NCBI GenBank assembly: GCA_030248225.1 | Contig: JASANE010019190.1 | Span: 62,001-126,000 of the forward strand | DNA length: 64,000 nt | Direction of reading: 5' to 3' | Source of the DNA: Trileptium ribeirensis | Lineage: Eukaryota; Nematoda; Enoplea; Enoplida; Thoracostomopsidae | Shown here: one piece after another, positions 22,690 through 36,080 of the stretch | How positions within the stretch are numbered: position 1 is the first letter of the stretch | How the letters are laid out: every line of letters begins with the position of its first letter | Program-made: the position numbers and the translations under genes | Notes under the pieces: generated by a model | Database searches by the model: none | Told to the model about the DNA's origin: nothing | The model's input: the letters and a program-made list of their open reading frames with translations, nothing else

Positions 22690-22805
22690 GAACCCACCGC
22701 CAAGATCTGGCATTAAGGGAGCTTCGGTCGGCCACACCTTCCACCCCCTTCCCGAAAATTTGGGTTAAGATCTAAAAATTCTTGGGTGCCCAAGGTGTGC
22801 CCCCG
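22690..22805. repeat. Hairpin-forming inverted repeat
   Basis: GGCCACACCTTCCACCC (about 22730) pairs imperfectly with GGGTGCCCAAGGTGTGCC (about 22785). The loop is AT-rich. It is probably the remnant of a small MITE; no target duplication is evident. Confidence 0.45.
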
Positions 22806-23401
22806 GCGTATCCCTTGCTTAAAAGGTGTTAGGGGTAAAACTTCATTTCTGTAAAATGCACCAACATTTCCAGTGCGCACATGGATTTTACTGTTAAGGC
22901 AGACACCAATTTCTTGCTACACATACACTAAGCCTAAATTTGGGCGGAACGTATGGCACTGGCTAAGAGACCCCGAATGCAGTAACGCGACTGTGCTGGC
23001 GAGTATTACTTTTAATTTAATCAAATTTTATAAATACGCGGTTTGCGTATAACAGTGGTGTAATATACGGATATTGTTGTATATATTTTAATAAAATGTA
23101 ATTTCATTTCTTTTTCACTTTATAATGAGCGGTTTTCCAGATTATGTCATTCAGTATTGCTAATGGTATTTTTAGTTCCCGGTATTTATTACGTAGCATC
23201 TTGTTTTTAGCGAATGTAAATATAACTCAAAAAACTGGTTTTCCAAATATATATAATCATTGTGTTGAAACTTTTATGTCTTGTTTGTGGTGTTATCCAG
23301 GATATGCATTGACGGTCGTGCCGTCCAGGCTGGTGTGTTGCGCACGGTTTTCACTAGGAAAAATGATTTTTTCAACATTCAACCGGCGGTAAAAACGTAT
23401 A

Positions 23402-23568
23402 GGGGCCCAAGTAACCCTGAGGGGCGCTGTGTTATAACATTAGAAGACTTAGATTTGGGGTAGTGTTTGACTCATAGAAGGACTTAACCTAATACTAAAG
23501 ACTTAGTATATCGGGAATGGCATGACCTTCATTTTATTAACGCCCCATAGGGTTACTATGGCCAATAT
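23402..23568. mobile_element. hAT-like MITE, diverged copy
   Basis: The ends read GGGCCCAAGTAACCCTGAGG and, on the opposite strand, GGCCATAGTAACCCTATGGG. The interior contains AAGACTTAGTATATCGGGAA followed by TGGCATGACCTTCATT, paralleling the element at 43377-43535 (TATATCGAGAACGGCATGAC). It belongs to the same family but is more diverged. No identical 8-bp flanks remain. Confidence 0.6.
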
Positions 23569-24879
23569 TGAATCGACCGTGCAACGCCTTTCTTGGTAGA
23601 TTTTATTTCAAATTATTTTGCAAGTAGCTGCAGGAAATATGAAGGTTCAATTTTTGGAATTATAATTTTCAGACGACCGAAGGTAGTTTGTCAGATTTTA
23701 CAGTTGTGTACTAACCAAACACAAATATATTGGGACACAATTTGAAGCCAAAAGAAGTGTGAAAGCAAGTAAAAATCGCTGGAAAAAAACTGCGTCCGAA
23801 AAGGCTTCACAAAATAAAACCATTTTTGAAGGTGATAGTATGTTGATATTGGACATTTATAGAATCTCTGCGCCTAGCCTTAACTTAGAAATATGATTTT
23901 AGAAAAGACCTGTCGACTTTGCATTATGACATTTTTCATCATTTTGATTGCATATTTCTGCCCGTATTGTCACCATTACTAGCGTCATTAAATGGTTGCC
24001 AATGGTAATTTAAGCTTCCATGCTCATAGCAGGGATATGGGATTATCCCTTCATGCGCCTCACCCCTCGGTGAGAAATCTTCTTGGCAGGTGCTCTAATC
24101 AGAACCACCATATCGACTGACCTCCCGCGGGCTAGGCCAAAGGTCGATCCCCTTCCCCAAGACTCGGCATGTATCAGTTTAGGTATGTAATTTGAATATA
24201 ACAACCTAAAACAAACGATTCAATCAGCTACATTTACATATTTCAATCCCATCCGAATGTCTAATGTTATTGTTCGATAGCCTGGCGTAAAGTCGAGTGG
24301 CCAAGGGTGAACATGGAAACTGAGCCTTTTGAGGATAGTGAAGTTGCTTCGAAGACGTGCCCCTTTTGAAAAATAACAGACCGAAGTAAATGCATGTTGA
24401 TGTTCGTCGGTTTTAAGCTGCACCCACCTACCCGCTTCCGTACCCTGTGCCGAAATTTCTGGCTACGCCTTTCCGTTGAGGAGTTTGGTTTTGTCTGTGT
24501 TGCCATATACTCAAAAACATCTGTGATGCAAATTATATTTATATGTTGATATGCTAACGTTATGGTTTACTTGCGCCCGTTTAGAATGTTCAGGATTTAA
24601 TCGCACAACAGATAATGTAGATGTCGTTATGACCTTTAACCCTTTGATGTCCGAATTAAGCTCAAGATTCTTTTACCGACAAACTCGACTTGGGACTTGC
24701 AACCATGATAAAATAGAATTACGTCACTGTAGGTCTTGATTTGAAATCGTTTATCTATTTAGGAGTTGTCGCTTGGTTCCTTTAAAAAACTTTGCAAAGC
24801 GAGCGAATGACAACATGTCTGCAAACATATAATTTCCTTAGGAACTTTCTTTACTGATAGAGGTGAGAAATAACCGAAT

Positions 24880-25220
24880 TTTTAGGCTTTGGTTCAGCTC
24901 GGCTCTTCCGATGAAAATCAAGCTCGGCCCTTAGGCTCCTGAATAATAACAAGTTTTCATTTCAGAGGACTTAACGTACAGATGGATGGTTTACCTACGA
25001 GCCAAGCCGAGGTTATCTCGGTTGTTCTTGCTGTTGGCTGACTATTGCACTTTACATCAGCAGTTGCAATTACGTTTGAGTTTTTGAGAAGAGCTTTTGG
25101 AGGCTAGCATAGCTTTCCAGGTACATTAGGCTCGGCTCGGCTTCCGCACAGACATCTTGAGCTCCGGGTCGCCTCGGCTCTTTAAACATGATGGCAGGCT
25201 CAGTTCGGCTTTAGAATTCC
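24880..25220. repeat. GGCTCGGCTC-like imperfect repeat
   Basis: The words CTCGGCTC, CTCGGCCC and AGCCGAGG recur on both strands over about 340 bp, together with AGCTCCGGGTC and CAGTTCGGCT variants. The arrangement partly folds back on itself, suggesting a decayed inverted-repeat element. No frame is maintained. Confidence 0.45.
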
Positions 25221-27324
25221 CACCTGTAATATCTTATTCGACAGCCATAAAGACAAACAACGTATACTGTTTATGTCCATTCGCCCCTACACCATGTCAA
25301 CTGGTCCTGCTGCGTATATTCACGTGGAATACTAAGCGGTGGAACTACCCGGGAATCTAACCCATGGCGTTGAAATTGATTTTCTAGGAATCCCAAATTG
25401 TTGGGTTTATTGGATAGGCATGCCAAAATTGGTGGGATCAAGGCCTTTCCGTTCCAACGACCGTAGCGCAAAATTTAGCATCAGTCTGCGGTCAGGAAAA
25501 CAAACGTAATTTTAGCGAACACAAGACATCTAAAAGACCACCGCGCCCCCTCTTTAACCGTTACGTTTTCTTTCTGATCCGCAATGCATCTAGCTGAGGA
25601 CATTGAATTGTCAACTTTTACGTTGGTATAGTTTGACGCATATAATGTACGCTTGTAGTTATGCTGTTATGTTACTGTCTACCTTAGAATCGAAAAAAAC
25701 AAAATCGGGGAAAGGGTTGTAGCTGTTGAACGAATTTTTAATCACCACGATACGGATTCCAGTCAGCTTAGATTTACGTGCAGCAAACAATACTATTCCT
25801 TAAAGCTTAATTACATTTAAGTAGCTTTAAGATTTAAGACTTAACTATCGCGATTAAATTAATTTAATGCGACAGAGACCTCTTAAAAGTTTTTTTAAGT
25901 ACTTAACGAAACAAATATAAGAATTTTCGTCAAATGCTTTTTGGTTTGAACCATTAGCATTAACCCTCAAGAACACACTGACCAGAATTTCATGTTAACT
26001 GATTACGCTCTACAATGATACGGTATTGACGGTGTTACCGTTTTATCGTGGAGGACGTGAGGACTATATCTAATTTGATGTCTTTGGGTACAAGCAAAAG
26101 GAAAGGCTTTGTCCTATTTACAAGCCGCAGTATAGAAAGCGCACACAAAGTGGGATGGGCGTGAGTGGGCAGTGACTGCAGACAACTGCGGATACCGCTT
26201 GGAAATTCGGACGGAAGCGGTGTCGCAAGCGGACTGCTCTGTCCTTGATTGTTGCGGCCCCGCCCGAACTTGCAGTTTATGTGAGAATCTGCACGGCAAC
26301 CGCATGATGTGACGCAGAAATATGTGGGGGAGTGTTTTGATGTACAATTTTCGAAGCAGAATAAACGTATATGCGTCATAAATAACCCCCGTTGTATGCG
26401 CTGCTGTGTTTTTATATCGATGAACGAGAGTACCATTGAGGCAGGAGCATCCCGGGAAGGGGAACATGGGATGTTTGTAAATGATGCTATGTCTACTAAA
26501 TGTAGATGGCGCTATTCGTAGAAGGTGCTGTACCAGTTGCATTAATTTGTAGATGGTCTATGACTGTTTCTGTCACCAGCGAATGCTACCTTCAGCGACA
26601 TGATGGCCCACTATTTTGTGTAGGATATGGCGGTTTTGGCAATGTTAGCCTACTAAAATGGTAAGGCTGGACGGTGGAAAGAATATTAATGTTTTTATCT
26701 ATTATAGTCCCGTAGTTCTTTTACAATACTCAAATTTTTCATTATTTGGCGGCGGTGCTAGTGTAACAATTGGGACTATGTGTAATGGTAACCTGGTGGT
26801 GTGGTGTAGTGGTAACTACATAGTGTGGTTTTACAGGCTTGAGGCATGAATTAAAGTCCCCGCTGGTACAACGTAAAATTTCTCGCGATTTTTCAGCAAC
26901 CAAGTAGCTTCCATGATTTTGTTCTAAACTTCCAAAAATATGCTTTGCATTCCCTTCATATTTTACCTCTTTCTCGTGCGACCATCTGCGAAAACTTTTT
27001 ACCAAATATTCGCCAATTTATTGCGTAATTTTACGTTTTGACTAGAAGATAAATTATTTAGTAACATCTCTGACTCTAAGCGCGCAAAAAGACATGATAA
27101 CTGTTTATTTAGATAATGTGTTCGTTTATATTTCATAATATATATATATGAAGTTGTTATAGTTATTATGCTTTTGCTTACTGCATTGAAGTATTATGGA
27201 TGTGTACATTTCAGAAATATTTGCGCAACGTATTCTGTGATGTATATAAGTAGAAAATTATTTTTTACCCATCCTTCGTGCTGTTACATTGTTTTCCACA
27301 GAAGTGTCGAAATCACAAGCTTTT
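25221..27324. other. Intergenic DNA with no supported gene
   Basis: Several open frames of 60-142 codons occur between 26035 and 27005. They overlap on both strands and have no recognisable motif. A GC-rich patch lies near 26150-26280. A tRNA-like GTAGTGGTAAC word occurs at about 26807, without a matching B box. Confidence 0.4.
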
Positions 27325-28256
27325 CAAAAGTAGAGGGAGGGAAGCAAAAGTGGAGCGGCCCGGTCTTTTAGTTTAATTTTTATAACGCCATCGGTGTCTG
27401 TGGCGGTGGAGGCAGTAGCCACCCTTCCTGTCAGAGTTACGACATGTATGTGGAAGAAGATTAAAGAATGTTTGTTCAAATATTTTAGTCGAAAAAAATT
27501 TTCGTACAAAACCGCCCCACCCTTGTCGGAACAAAAGTTGGTTCTTTTCCTTTATCCCCCAGCCCGCGTTTGTTCAAAAATGGTCAGAATCTAAAATTTT
27601 TTGTATTTTTGTGATCCTCGAGACCTCCCCTGATCATTTCATCCAAAAAATCGAAAATTTAAAATGTTAGATTTTTTGGGTCCCAAGGGTCCCCCTCGGG
27701 AACCCAAAACATTTTTTCTTAAAAATAGGATATTTACCCATCATTCGACGCGTCTTGACGAGCTGCATCGAATGGTGTTATTTTTAACGGGAACCGGTAA
27801 CCGGATCCTCAGTTATGGCCAAAAAATAGCGGATGCTGAAAGGTTCTGCAATTGAACAGTTTTTAGTCATAACTTAGGATGCTTTTATCGGGATTTCGTT
27901 ATAAATAACACCGATTCTACTCAGCTTGTCAATCCGCGTCGAATTATCCAATTTTTAAGAAAAAAAAATTTTGGGTTGAAGGGGCGACGCTTGGGACCCG
28001 AAAAAATCTAAAATTTTAAAAATTCAATTTTTTTGGTTGAAATGATCAGAGGAGGACCCGAGGATCACAAAAATATCAAAATTTCCTGAATCTGACCATT
28101 CTTTGAGCAAACGTGGGCTGGGAGAGTTAAAAGAACCCAAAAGTTTTACCAAAACCACACCTCTGTCAGAAATTTGTGAATCCGCCATCTATTCATGTTT
28201 CCGCATTTGTCAGTAAAACGTAAATGGTGCCGGCCCTCTTTCCACCCTCTTTTTTC
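27325..28256. mobile_element. Foldback element, about 930 bp
   Basis: Two arms of roughly 270-300 bp (about 27325-27760 and 27930-28256) are imperfect reverse complements. Paired landmarks, quoted left arm then right arm on the plus strand, are GTGATCCTCGAGACC / GGACCCGAGGATCAC, CTGATCATTTCA / TGAAATGATCAG, and AATGGTCAGAATC / GAATCTGACCATT. Outer ends pair as GAGGGAGGGAAGC against the CTTTCCACCCTC stretch. The loop holds a CCGGTAACCGG palindrome. It is a non-autonomous foldback DNA element with no coding content. Confidence 0.75.
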
Positions 28257-28541
28257 CGGTTTTCCGACTTCGTTACACTGTGTGCAATCCCTGTGACACC
28301 CTGTGCCACACAGCGACAGTAATTATAGTTTGTTCCTAGGTGATGCTTTTACGCAGTGACCGGTGGTTTAACCAGAACAGTAACTTATCTAAACGTTTAA
28401 AACATATAGTCATCAAAAACTTGCTCTTCATTGCCAAGATAATAATATAAGGCATTTATAAAGCGCCCTTTTTGCTGATCGCGCTTTTAAAAGCTCTGGA
28501 TACCGATACAACAATTAATAACAATACGATAATTTTTGAGA

Positions 28542-29012
28542 TTATGAAGGTAAGACCTGCGGAAACAGAAACGTCTTTAACTTCGTTTTTAATTCAGTAA
28601 CGTTTGAAGCCCCGTCACGAAGTCGAGATGGCAATCTGTTCCATGAGGACGGGCCGATGAACCAAAAACTGTTACTCCGTGCGACGTCAACATGTAATCT
28701 TGTTTCATTGGCTATGTGAGTGGCAGTTGATAGGTGCAACATTTCAGCAATGTATGCAGGGGTGTTAGACGTCAGAGCTTTGTGAACCGGCGGGAGCACT
28801 TTGTATCGATTTCGCTGGTCAAGCCGCAACCAGTGTAGCTCATGCAGCACAAGACTTATGCGTTCGCTGCGTCGCGTACCAGACACAATTACTAGCCTCA
28901 TACTGTAGTAGCAGTAGATTCTAGCGCTAGCGACATTATTTGCACACGGGGTCCAGAATTTCTTACGGGGGAAGGGGAGAAGCTTCAACCTAAAACCATC
29001 CTTGATCAACAC
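28542..29012 (-). pseudogene. C-terminal relic of a CR1/L2-type LINE reverse transcriptase
   Basis: A 156-codon minus-strand frame matches the typical C-terminal tail of CR1/L2-clade LINE polyproteins. It carries RRSERISLVLHELHWLRLDQ, then RYKVLPPVHKAL, NTPAYIAEMLHLSTATH and SNSFWFIGPSSWNRLPSRLR, the usual run after the thumb of the enzyme. The catalytic palm (YADD-type) is absent, so this is a 5'-truncated insertion, the common outcome of LINE transposition. The first 35 or so residues of the frame do not fit the family and are probably flanking DNA. The 3' end of the element should lie just below 28542. Confidence 0.8.
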
Positions 29013-30071
29013 ATTTTTCCGTCATGTTTTTATATTTTTTACAATTTTCGGATGGAACGACTTGGGTTTGATGGTTGGGGGTTCAAATCCGACTCCCTTT
29101 CTGGATACGTTAGTGATTATATACCGTTTCCCTTGAGAAAATAGATGTAATTTGTTGAGGGGCTATTTTTGTGTCGCCGGTGGTATGGAGCTTGCAGCCC
29201 GTTTCCGCCAGGACCCATATTTGACAGTAATATGAATGACACTGTCTTATACATAGGCGCATGATTTTTCTTGTTTTATTCAGCGGGAACATTCCAATGG
29301 TAATATATCGGGCATAAAACAGCAAATACGCAGAATAATGTCAATGTTTGTTGATATAAAATGTCAAACCCCTCCATACTTAACTTTATACACTAAACAC
29401 AACAAATGAAATAAAAATACAATTCAATAATGAATTTCAGACTATTTGCAGGCGATATATTTTGCTATTTCAAATTTCCATGACTTACTAAACTTATAAT
29501 CTAATCACATTTAAATCACACAAATCGCAGTAGCTACCACGGACAAGTTTTCCGTTGAGGAGTTAAGAAGAAGGTTGCCTCTAAATTTTCTGGCTAAATG
29601 ACTTAATGTCTGTAATATTTGTGTGATTTGTCTTCAATCCTAGCATGGGCCCTATTTATAGCTGACTTCGGCCATAGCCAAAATGTTACTGGACATGCGC
29701 GACGGGCAGCTACGATATAAAACTATTACGCGAACCTTTGTGCATTTCTGCATTCAAAGTCATCAAAACCAAACCATATAGTTAAGGCGACCGGGTTGTT
29801 CTCAGTTGGGAAATAAGCTTAATGTACTTGGGAGATAATAAGTGTTTTCGAGCTGTGTTTCCTGTCGTTCTCATGGACAAGCTCATGCCCAGTGACCTCT
29901 GGTAGTTTCAAAAATTTGCATGTTATGTGGTGGAACATTTGGGTTAACTCTGGATGGATAAAACATTTAGCAATATATATTGTGAAAAATAGTGTGGGCG
30001 CGTGAATACTAGTTAAACTCGCTTGCGAGACAAAATTAGAGTGGTGAGAACAATACCCCAAAGCAGAAGTG
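29013..30071. other. Intergenic DNA
   Basis: No gene supported. A strong B-box-like GGTTCAAATCC occurs at about 29082 but lacks a partner A box at tRNA spacing. Confidence 0.35.
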
Positions 30072-30375
30072 TGAAAAATATTTGCCACACAATACTTCTG
30101 ACACTCGAAATGAGCTTGTCGCCCCAGAAAACCCCATATCCGACACTAAAACCAACAATAAACACACATTCAGGTGCCTTTTCCCACGATTTCTACACCA
30201 AAAATTTCGAAAACGTCATTTTTTATGCCAAGTATGAACCAGAAGTCTAAAAAATATTTGCCCAACAATATTTTTAACACCTCAATCAGTTTCCTCTGCC
30301 CAGAAAACCCCATATAAGACACTAAAAGCAACAAAAAAACACACATTTAGGTGCATTTCCCACGACTTTTCACCG
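30072..30375. repeat. Tandem duplication, about 175-bp unit
   Basis: AATATTTGCC begins each unit (about 30077 and 30254), and both contain CCCAGAAAACCCCATAT, AAACACACATT and CCCACGA in the same order. The copies are about four-fifths alike by eye. The following sequence to about 30750, with GTGCGACAGACACACACACA, looks like part of the same dispersed repeat. Confidence 0.7.
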
Positions 30376-33370
30376 AATATGAAATTTGGCACCAACTTTA
30401 AGCTTATAGACTCCAGATCGGAAAGTAGTTGAAAAAGTTGTTATATATCGTTGGAAAGCCCTGGTAAAGTCACATAGAATAGGCCTATTAGGTTGCGAAT
30501 ACCTCGTTTACTTATTGAGGAAAGTCGCAAAAACTGGAAAGTTGTGCCCGAAAAATGGGCGAAATTAACGTCATTTTGCCCCATAAATTCCCCACGGGAA
30601 AATTCAAAAATCAGGCTCCATCACTACACCTAAATCGACCATTGCGGTTCGAATGAGCTATAGTGGCATCAAAATCGGCCCAACAGTTATGGAGATCCAG
30701 GTGCGACAGACACACACACACAGACAGGACCTCCCTAACCCCCCCCCCTCCAGAGCCAAAATTGAAAATCTCTCGTTCCACTCGCATTCAAAACACATGC
30801 TAGTTCCAAACTGGCCTCTCTCCACAAAAAGGGGAAAGGGAAGCCCTGGGATTTTTCGTACTTAATACCAGGATTATTTCGAAGGCTCCCCAAGTTATTC
30901 TTCTGGTAAATTGTTCTTCCCACACAGGTCAACCTCCCAGCACCGTTTTACGTACTTTTAGGTGAAATCACAAATCGTCTTTTTTAAAAAAGCTATTTTA
31001 AGAAAAACCAAAATTACTGCTTATATTTCGACTATCCTTGACAAAGTCATATAAGTAAAACGAAGCGTTGCTTGCGTAAACACACATTTTCAGTAGGTAA
31101 ATAATAAACATGCAGCCAAAATCACAATATACTTGTTAAAAAGACTTGAAATGGAATTATGAGACCCCAGCTAACCAGGAGGATACGGCTTTCTACCAGC
31201 TAACCAGGGAGAAAATTCCCCTATTTCCGGTTCTCCTATAATTGAGCTGGGGCAGCTCAAAGCCCCACAGATAAAATTTTAGCTCTGCTGAGTCAGCCAT
31301 AATCGAAAAACGGGTCCTAAAAAGTCTTCAATGCAGTCACTCATCGAGTCCACTGTCTTATGTCGGGGAAACTACTGAACCTTGTCCTAATCAGCATATA
31401 TTATCGTGCGCTCTACACTGCCTGGAACTGTAAGATTGAGGCACAAAATATTCTGCAAAACAGTAAAGAGACAATGATTGGATATGTTCGAGCCTTCAAT
31501 CATTTATATTATGAAACAGCTGTGCACAGAAACCCGTTTAATACTCGAATGAAATCAAACCAACAACTATTCTGAAAGACCTAAATTATTATAATTTGTT
31601 AAATCGCAAACAAATATTTGTTTATAAATTTTCGGAGATAGCAAGCTACTTTTTAACCGTAGTTGTACCACCGATTACATAACAAAATCATTGTACTGAC
31701 TAAATTTCACATGCACTGCTCGGTTGCACGCGAGTTTTGATTTGCTCGTTTTGGAACAGCATTTGCTGGATCAAAGCAAAACCTCCGGACGTGCGTTAAA
31801 TCGCTGTTGAACACGACTTTCACTCGAGCGTTCTTCACTCTAGCGTTCCGTGTTCGGCACCTCGCGGCGACGTTATAATTGTTCATCGGCACTCAAAATG
31901 TAAATTGGTTTAATAGGATAGGACGTAAAGGCTTAATTAATTATTAATTTAGTATATATACATCACATGTCTAACAAATGTATATCGTAAGAGGAATAAA
32001 TGTACTATTACTAACAAAACTTATGAATTTACTGTAGTTCTTCTGGGCGGCTGCTGTGATTTTCATTAATCTCAATCCTCGTCCAAGATAACACCAGTTG
32101 CTTGGATACACGTCAGACCAAATGGCTACAGCGAGGGATACCTGCGGAACGCCATAATCCGTCGCGATTATTTCCGTCTCGTGCTCACCGTTCGTGCTAT
32201 TTACGTTATTCGGTTCACTTTCGCCGTGCTGCCATTTTCATTATTTTGGTATCGGTTGCATTGTTGGCTGTAGCAATGCAAAAAACCATGCTAAGCAAGA
32301 TCTAGGCTACAATCTTTGTGTAAGTTTACCCTTGGTATTTAGTTACAACTCTGTGATTTTATAATAATGCTTATAAATGTTGTTAAAAACATAATTATGA
32401 ATGAAACTGAGAATATCATCCATAGCAGGGGTCAGTATAGAGCTATCAACCGAAACGGTGATGATATTTTGGCTCAATTTGTTTTGGCTGGTCATTAATT
32501 AATAAACTTCTCGGTTATATTTATATTCCGAACCTAAAAATCATATATTCAAAAAATATATTGCAATTTTTAACATCACGCAATCCAGCTCATCGTGCCG
32601 GTTCAAAAAGTATAAATAGTATTTGAAACGGACAAAATTTCGTTGTTTATTAGGGTAAAATATCATATGAAGTTTTGTTTGCTATTTTTGGGCAAGCAAA
32701 ACAATTGTTCGAAAATTTGTGACAATTATTTTCCATAATAAATGTATAACTTTTATACCGATCGACCAGCATCATTTTATTGAACTAAAATACGTTTAAT
32801 ACCAAAATAAAATAAAATTTGTACCAAAACGAACTAGATTTGTTCGCTCTGATTAGAAATGTTACCTATTAACGCCCATAACAAGTTTCACATATTTATT
32901 ACTAAAACTATCACCAATAACTGGTTTCAGAAAAATGCTCATGTCATAAAAGTCGTTCCTCATAAATATTTTCGAGTCATTTTCGAGCGTTAAAGACTAG
33001 AGGTTTTAATATAAATATATAATTTATCGAAAAAAAATTTCGAAAATTTTCGGTATCAAATGTTGAATGCTACCAAAATTAATGGTGTATTTTGAACACT
33101 GACGGTTTTCGGGCTGGAGGTATAACAACTGAATATTCTTGGGGTTTTGACGTTGAACCATTTATTAATCGGCTTACGTAAATGGATTTCCTTTTTTGTT
33201 TCTTGATTTACTGTTGAACATGACAGATTTTAAATTTATGTAAATTTGTTACATGAATAAGGATGCCCTGCGTGCAACTGAAGATGCAGAGTATATTATA
33301 CTTATTTGATTGCAATGAAAATTTCTTTTGCAAGGTAACACCGCGACTCAGATTCGACTACTTTTGACAG
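30376..33370. other. Intergenic or intronic DNA upstream of the membrane-protein exons
   Basis: The coding exon at 33371 needs an upstream exon ending with two bases of a codon. A candidate lies near 32088-32250, where frames that could encode a hydrophobic segment are open, for example FRRAAIFIILVSVALLAVAM. Frame, start and splice sites there cannot be fixed by eye. The rest shows no gene. Confidence 0.35.
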
Positions 33371-33768
33371 GTCTTTTGTTTGCTCATCGCCTTATTCTCA
33401 CAAATGTCGCTATCGGCATTCGCGATTGTTGAATGAAAGATTAGCAGCGCCGATCGGAGGAACTGTAGCGACAGTATTTGGTGTCATTTTTGTCGCCTTC
33501 GCACTCTGTGGCGAGCGAAGCTGGGCAACGCATCGGTCGGCTGTAAAAATTGTTGCAACTCTTCCGATTATTTCATGCGCGGCTATGACTGCAGCATGCG
33601 GCGTAGTATATATGCGTATCATGAGAGAAACCCAACGAATTTATATCGAAAATGTCGATCGTCTACAACAAATTGTCGGTCACCAACAATGGACGATGGC
33701 TTTTTCAGACGGTATTGATCGAATTTCTATATTTAATTTTACGCTTATTGTAATTAGTTTTTTTGACG
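33371..33768 (+). CDS. Multi-pass membrane protein, internal exon A
   Basis: The acceptor is CTTTTGACAG at 33370 and the donor is GACG/GTAAGT at 33768. The exon enters with one base of a split codon and leaves with one. Its 132 residues include two hydrophobic spans (about residues 27-46, GGTVATVFGVIFVAFALC, and 57-80, VATLPIISCAAMTAACGVV) and the start of a third. A Cys-rich basic start (CSSPYSHKCRYRHSR) precedes them. No upstream Met lies in frame, so at least one more 5' exon is required. The family is not recognised; the topology fits a small tetraspan-type protein. It is outside the part of the palindrome visible in both arms. Confidence 0.65.
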
Positions 33769-35609
33769 GTAAGTCTATTTCTATTCTCTCGATCGTCCAA
33801 AAACTTCAGCTGTATTTTTGAAATTGACCAATTTCAGAGAGATTTTCCGGTATCCGTGAAAAAATATCGACAGGATCACAAGCCAATAATTCTTGAAATA
33901 TCAGCCAAAATAACAAATTCGGTGATTGAAGGTGCGGACCATGTTACCTTAGGTACACAATTTTTTTGCATAACCTGAGTTTTGTAAGGGTGCCACTATA
34001 AAACTTGTAAAATTGTTTGAATTGTTTGACGCGACATTTTAAGCGCACAAGTCGCACGGCGGATACAAGTGTGATGATCTTCTCGAAAGTGCTGATCCAC
34101 GCATTCGATGTTGTCGCTAGAGGCTGAGGGATTTATTAAAAATTGTTACTACTAGCAGTACTGTGTAACAAAACAACCTGAAATTATAAGTAACCCAGTA
34201 AATTTTTAAGTGGACATTTTAATGGTATGTAATCCCCGTCAACAACGTGAAAATTAATGGTTGCGACTGTGGGTCACTGTAGTAGCCAATCTGGTGAAAA
34301 TTTTTTGGCCAAAATCTGGCAAGCCAAATTCTAATAATTCTGTGTGGCGAGGCCAGCGTTTTATTAAAATCCGTTGGATTGTAAGAAAGTTATTCAAAAA
34401 CATCGGGCCACTTGGCTGGGACACCTTATATATATATTAATATAGACTTTAGTATGTTTGGGTGCGAAAAATACATTACATGCAGGTATGCATTTTGAAA
34501 ATATACCCAATTATTCAATCACTAAACTTTTAAAGTTCCGCTCACAACTATGGTGATATAATCACATACCGTTATGCCGACCGGAGATTTCCCAAGCCAG
34601 GCTAAATTTTGATAAATAAACAGATATCGTTTATAACAACGATAAACTTACTGTCATATTATATATTATAGTCCATACACTGAAGTAAATTTTTACACCA
34701 TAATGTCACCTAGCAAGCAGTTTAAAATTGACAATAACACAAAAACCACGCGTAAATCTGACACAGCAGAATTTTTAAAGATTCAATTATGTGCCGCCAT
34801 TTTAGTTGCTACTACTAAAAAATCTGTATAGTTAGAGATATCATTCCGATTTAAGAGTGTTACAAATATCAGATTCCAATTGTTTTCTCAAAATAAACGC
34901 GATTTCGAATTTTTTCAATTTAAAACATTTATGTTTAATGTGATAGATTAAAATTTGAATGGCCCATAGTAAGGTGTGTTGTTAGTCGGCCATCCTAAGT
35001 GATTTTTTACTTGGATCAATACTAAGAATGATAAACTCTTCAGCATTAATCGTATGAAAGTGCCGCTTGGTAAAGCGCAGCTTTAATTTGATATAAATCT
35101 TTTTAGCACTAGCTTCAAAAAATGATCCAATATGATAGGCTTAATAATCCTTGTTATCAAACCGCTTCTTACAATACTAGCTCTTCGTGCAGTATGATTA
35201 ACTGGATTAAAACATTGCGTCTGATCATTTGAACGTAGACGCTTACCAAAAATTAAGACTTCTGAAGAAAAACGCGTTTTGTTTCCTACTACCTTTGCAA
35301 CGAGAGGTTTTATATCGCTATAAAGCTTATAAGATCTAGGACAGTGAAAAATGATCAAAACGTCTCTAAAATAAATAAACGCTCTATCAGGAACCAATAC
35401 GAGCAGTAAAACGGGAAATCATGACATCTATCAGCTACTGAATTAATTGTTACTAGCCCATATCTCACACTGAAATGGTAATTTCTCATTAATCCCGACT
35501 CAAGGACATATTTGTCCAGCTCTTTGTAACGGTGTTCTGATCGTACTTATAATTCCAAGAACGAATAATGAGCAATTCCATAAGTGAACGACCTTAAGTT
35601 TATTTTTAG

Positions 35610-35728
35610 TTCTGTGTATATTTGTCGGCTTCGCTCTCTGGTGCTTGATGTTTCAATTTTGTTGTCCACACAATAAGGGCTGGTCGGAATGTGACGTAAA
35701 TCAGGATTGGTTACATGTCATACCTCAG
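35610..35728 (+). CDS. Multi-pass membrane protein, exon B
   Basis: The acceptor is TATTTTTAG and the donor is CTCAG/GTTTGT. The exon supplies two bases to the codon split with exon A and then 39 full codons, ending in phase 0. LCIFVGFALWCLMFQF completes the third hydrophobic span, followed by a Cys-containing loop (CCPHNKGWSECDVNQDW). Phase agreement with both exon A and the terminal exon at 44147 is the main evidence for the gene. The exon lies in the left arm of the giant palindrome and is repeated, reversed, at 63562-63680. Confidence 0.7.
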
Positions 35729-35989
35729 GTTTGTATATATAACACCTGTTTTTTGTGAATTATTTCAGTCCTAATATTGATTTTTATGTTTCATGTTTAT
35801 TTTGCATTGTTTGCCAATTTTAATAATTCCCCTTATTAGCTGGATAAAAGTGCTTATCAGTTATGAAGATGCATAGTTTTATTGCAGAACGTGTGCCGCA
35901 AACATATATATTACTTATCGCAACCAAACTTTTTTAACCTCAACTGTCTTTAACTCTTTCCTTCTTAAGCCAAAGAGTAGCTTGCACGA

Positions 35990-36080
35990 ACATGAACCAA
36001 CTTCTGGTCCGACCGCGGATTGAACCTAGGTTGCTCGGGTGCGAGTTTTTGTACGCTAGCCACTACGCTATTTCAGAAAC
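35990..36080 (-). repeat. tRNA-derived SINE head
   Basis: On the minus strand, ATAGCGTAGTGGCTAGCGTA resembles a pol III A box and GGTTCAATCC a B box, about 40 bases apart. The acceptor ends do not pair, so it is not a functional tRNA. Related, more decayed copies lie at about 46170-46260 and 46880-47000 (minus strand). The mirror image is at 63220-63300. Confidence 0.65.

Noticed and set aside
26035..26542. Overlapping 133- and 142-codon minus-strand frames
   Set aside because: Two overlapping frames of similar length with no motif or splice support; probably chance in a GC-richer patch.
26790..26870. tRNA-like GTAGTGGTAAC word
   Set aside because: Only the A-box half is present; there is no B box or cloverleaf.
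29041..29110. Possible tRNA gene with GGTTCAAATCC
   Set aside because: No A box at the right distance and no acceptor or anticodon stems can be drawn.
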